In this document: positions 33,401-33,575 of the stretch, one piece after another | Layout: each line of letters opens with the position of its first letter | How positions within the stretch are numbered: position 1 is the first letter of the stretch | DNA from: DASPJL01 sp035628645 | GTDB lineage: Bacteria > Bacteroidota > Bacteroidia > Cytophagales > Cyclobacteriaceae | Direction of reading: 5' to 3' | Assembly: GCA_035628645.1 (NCBI GenBank) | Contig: DASPJL010000173.1 | Span: 1-33,575 of the forward strand | DNA length: 33,575 nucleotides | Program-made: the position numbers and the translations under genes | Notes under the pieces: model-generated | Database searches by the model: none | Seen by the model: the letters and a program-made list of their open reading frames with translations, nothing else | Told to the model about the DNA's origin: nothing

Positions 33401-33575
33401 GTACTTGCTCCTACATACCACTGATAAGTAAAGCCTGCATCAGCCGGTGCGGTTAAACTTCCATTCGGAGCCGTAGCATCACAACTGGTATTGTTTATCG
33501 TAGCTACTCCGCTTATTGTTGGATATACTCTTCCGTCGGGTACATTTACAATTAATGGTGCGGATTTACATTTTG
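27466..33575 (-). CDS. Giant T9SS adhesin with at least 20 Ig-like modules and a gliding-type C-terminal domain (5' end outside window)
   Basis: At least 2035 residues are visible. The frame is open to the right edge, so the start lies outside; the TTG at 33372 is internal. I count 20 repeated modules of about 85-100 residues, each with a YxFxWY strand, an L-x-x-G-x-Y-T-V turn and two cysteines near its ends, like SprB/Ig-type repeats. The last ~90 residues are the gliding-motility-associated type B sorting domain: VMIFNRAGALVYEVNGYDN, YFDGKPN, LPVGTYFYVIDKKDG, GYLELIR. The usual NGDGxND motif is here QNDDRIND. It should be carried across the outer membrane by T9SS and held by the PorP/SprF protein encoded 35 bp downstream. 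Roles in gliding or adhesion are inferred. Confidence 0.95.
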   Translation of the reverse strand, partial: KCKSAPLIVNVPDGRVYPTISGVATINNTSCDATAPNGSLTAPADAGFTYQWYVGASTASPTAPAGALSITNLGPNTYRLAKTNTATGCTSFQDFPITNTPLTITASTTSIVDNTMCIAPYNGSITAAGAGGTGYNYYWYNGNAVKAVADATTATYSNLAIGQYTVVVEDAATKCKSDPLIVNVGDGRVYPVVPAVTTVNNTHCDLATPNGSLAVTTPDNVTYSYQWYTGAGTGSPLAAGATTVSGLGANTYRLVITNNTTGCSSFDDFPIIHTPLSITVSVPAANNTPNTNCSPVTPNGQAIAVAAGGGPAYNYYWYIGSFVKPTPDHTGDTYSSLPAGKYTVVAEDDATKCKSPAIIVTIADQTVLPTIVATIEKEQQHCDPAQPNGILKAIVSAPAGNFAFKWYRGQNTLAANLIAETTAGGEVAGATGLTISNLSKGYYTVVAIHAITKCTSQKEIYLTENLYTPVLNTAVVTDLTICSPANGAISISVNELPGGSATETDKYNFYWFSGNVTNPDTTTALFDGPVYSNLAVGTYTVMAAHKVNRCYSTTQVVEVKDASPEIELTAIKDYPGACTEPEGELTVNVADNNGGLGYIIKLYKDKDHLTDPNNIFVRNPANDTDPGVFSIYKNALPSGNYTAIVIDKATGCEKDSLFNLPYQELQKIEIDPLNITNATTCEVGASSNGSIRFKFTPQSIRYVEDYYFQFYYGDQVTDKPTKYNVVVTPSAPHRMMDGSEQGGDLKALGETHEYVFDNLDPGVYTIIAIDKVTVTADESPCTSVPVYVTVGDDAVAPEIVVKNSTSDNFCDAAEGNGTIEVAVDESGLATPGNAFETTNYQFSWYVGKNITTTPLPATHIEDPAQPYKISKLNSGYYTLVVTDLDGVNQACDSTTFFFVSEDLPALTLETTDYDLANQTDCTPENGSIKINSVSEDGVAIAYDATGFEGGPNYTFEWKNVSGAVIGTGPELTGLAEGSYTVSIVNVESGCVNNGTIIEVDKVVTEPDIALVDFDEDTDCKLGGNGMLQVAVKEGGVNVTAGYTFKWYNSAGTEITLSNTVAGSEYKAINLQAGDYLVEITDNTTPNKGCVSTKLFNVPSEPPVFSLVENIDYVITDQLDCDPTGEIRIDSVKENGISIDYDATGFSGGPNYTFTWTNAGGTAVGTGNEITGLEEGIYTVVIRNESSECTSSPIDIEIKKIVTSPDIVLTDSLADTDCKTAGNGMLQVAVKEGGVNVTAGYTFKWYNSAGTEITLSNTVAGSEYKAINLQAGDYTVEITDNTTPNKGCQTTAVFTVNSNPPIINLIEKTNYTVTDQNDCDPKNGSIVISSIHEDNTVITYSSTGLNGGPNYTFIWTDGSGTVLAETGNTITDKVAGTYRVTATNTESMCNVTADITINNTTVIPSVVLVKEAVDSSCDLAPGLGSGRISASVTEGATAGVTSGYLFQWFIGNSRNASDALPASKIAGASGEIAHHLVAGTYTVVVTDISTPGMGCSSSSFIEVEFKSSKPEIMQMTKLDQMDCNTKGSAAITEMNEDGMASDISDYTFEWYNAGSSLISTSKTPSIKNLEPGTYFVKAMNDNTGCRTDAKEFKILNKIQYPVLEFDILSEQRVCYSDKPSGALKVIADGNPDPNRYTYTWYKQGQPISEGNKIEDNNERIINQVAGLYTVSVTDNVTGCVSVGSYIIQNYLVEPTIFIENLPVTNCDPDKFNGQLTATVKGVTEGYKFEWFVGDKLEGTPINNNVISQLSPGLYTILVTDMDTGCQSDSIVTVTSEALPIGKPDLSLVSGLTSCITPNGVAQASIQGVTDGYIFRWYEGNGTTGIPMEGPTQSNLNIGEYTITATDILTGCTSEAALFTMEDGRVPLDFQIVTTNSECELNNGTAKVVLPDSTIITGMEWNTSLGTYEGMQLLGLPIGEYEVTVINSEGCPTTKSFTIGADVFIRNAVTQNDDRINDIFKISCIEQFQNNKVMIFNRAGALVYEVNGYDNTNVYFDGKPNRGIYLSSEKLPVGTYFYVIDKKDGTEPKTGYLELIR
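29755..29889. repeat. 135-bp perfect direct repeat within the adhesin, copy 1
   Basis: Identical to 30349-30483, offset 594 bp (198 codons, in frame, two modules). It lies in the segment coding for the module with GYTFKWYNSAG and LQAGDY. Similarity continues with few changes to about 29715 and 29913. Confidence 0.9.
30349..30483. repeat. 135-bp perfect direct repeat within the adhesin, copy 2
   Basis: Second copy of 29755-29889. The surrounding two-module unit is more diverged, so the perfect block suggests recent duplication or gene conversion of one module. Confidence 0.9.
32510..33575. repeat. Two-module tandem repeat at the right edge
   Basis: GATTTACATTTTG recurs at about 32510, 33044 and 33563, giving periods of 534 and 519 bp (178 and 173 codons). 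Each period holds one YQWY module and one YYWY module, with KCKS at the boundary. More copies probably lie beyond the edge. Confidence 0.8.

Overview
The window looks like a chromosomal segment of a Bacteroidota bacterium, most likely of the order Cytophagales. The sequence evidence is: a type IX secretion (T9SS) type B sorting domain followed directly by a PorP/SprF gene; a DUF5686/CarboxypepD_reg outer-membrane protein; a seven-transmembrane sensor kinase of the LytS class with a LytTR regulator; a bacterial deoxyhypusine-synthase-like protein; and a promoter of the Bacteroidota form TTTG-N20-TAnnTTTG. No tRNA, rRNA, CRISPR array, phage or transposase gene was seen.

Layout. (1) 1-8951, minus strand: a cell-envelope cluster of an OmpA-domain protein, a PKD/TIG/NHL lipoprotein, an outer-membrane beta-barrel protein whose ATG directly follows the lipoprotein stop, and a very large surface protein that leaves the window at the left. 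(2) 9262-13335, plus strand: sensor histidine kinase, LytTR response regulator, and a secreted PD40 beta-propeller/cadherin-like protein. (3) 13336-14872: a two-gene minus-strand cassette (SatD-like protein, then DUF3307-like membrane protein) bracketed by five copies of one 22-bp palindrome set at an exact 29-bp pitch. This is the most interesting part of the window. (4) 14873-15655: a long gene-free stretch with one well-supported small RNA unit (promoter, about 130 nt, strong terminator) and an 11-bp tandem repeat. (5) 15656-25498, minus strand: deoxyhypusine-synthase-like protein, threonyl-tRNA synthetase, TPR lipoprotein, DUF5686 protein and topoisomerase IV subunit A. (6) 25777-26292, plus strand: YfiR-like periplasmic protein. 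(7) 26474-33575, minus strand: a giant T9SS adhesin of at least 20 Ig-like modules (start beyond the right edge) and its PorP/SprF partner.

A second theme is short repeats of 7-bp period, found upstream of several minus-strand genes. In two places they run into the apparent N-terminal coding sequence, and at 22752-22838 they form a large imperfect inverted repeat just after the topoisomerase stop codon. Functional links: the adhesin/PorP pair and the OmpA/lipoprotein/barrel/surface-protein cluster both point to a surface rich in exported protein. The SatD/DUF3307 cassette looks like a self-contained regulated module. I propose, as inference only, that SatD is a divergent class III nucleotidyl-cyclase-like protein with a DNA-binding C-terminus that acts on the palindromes.
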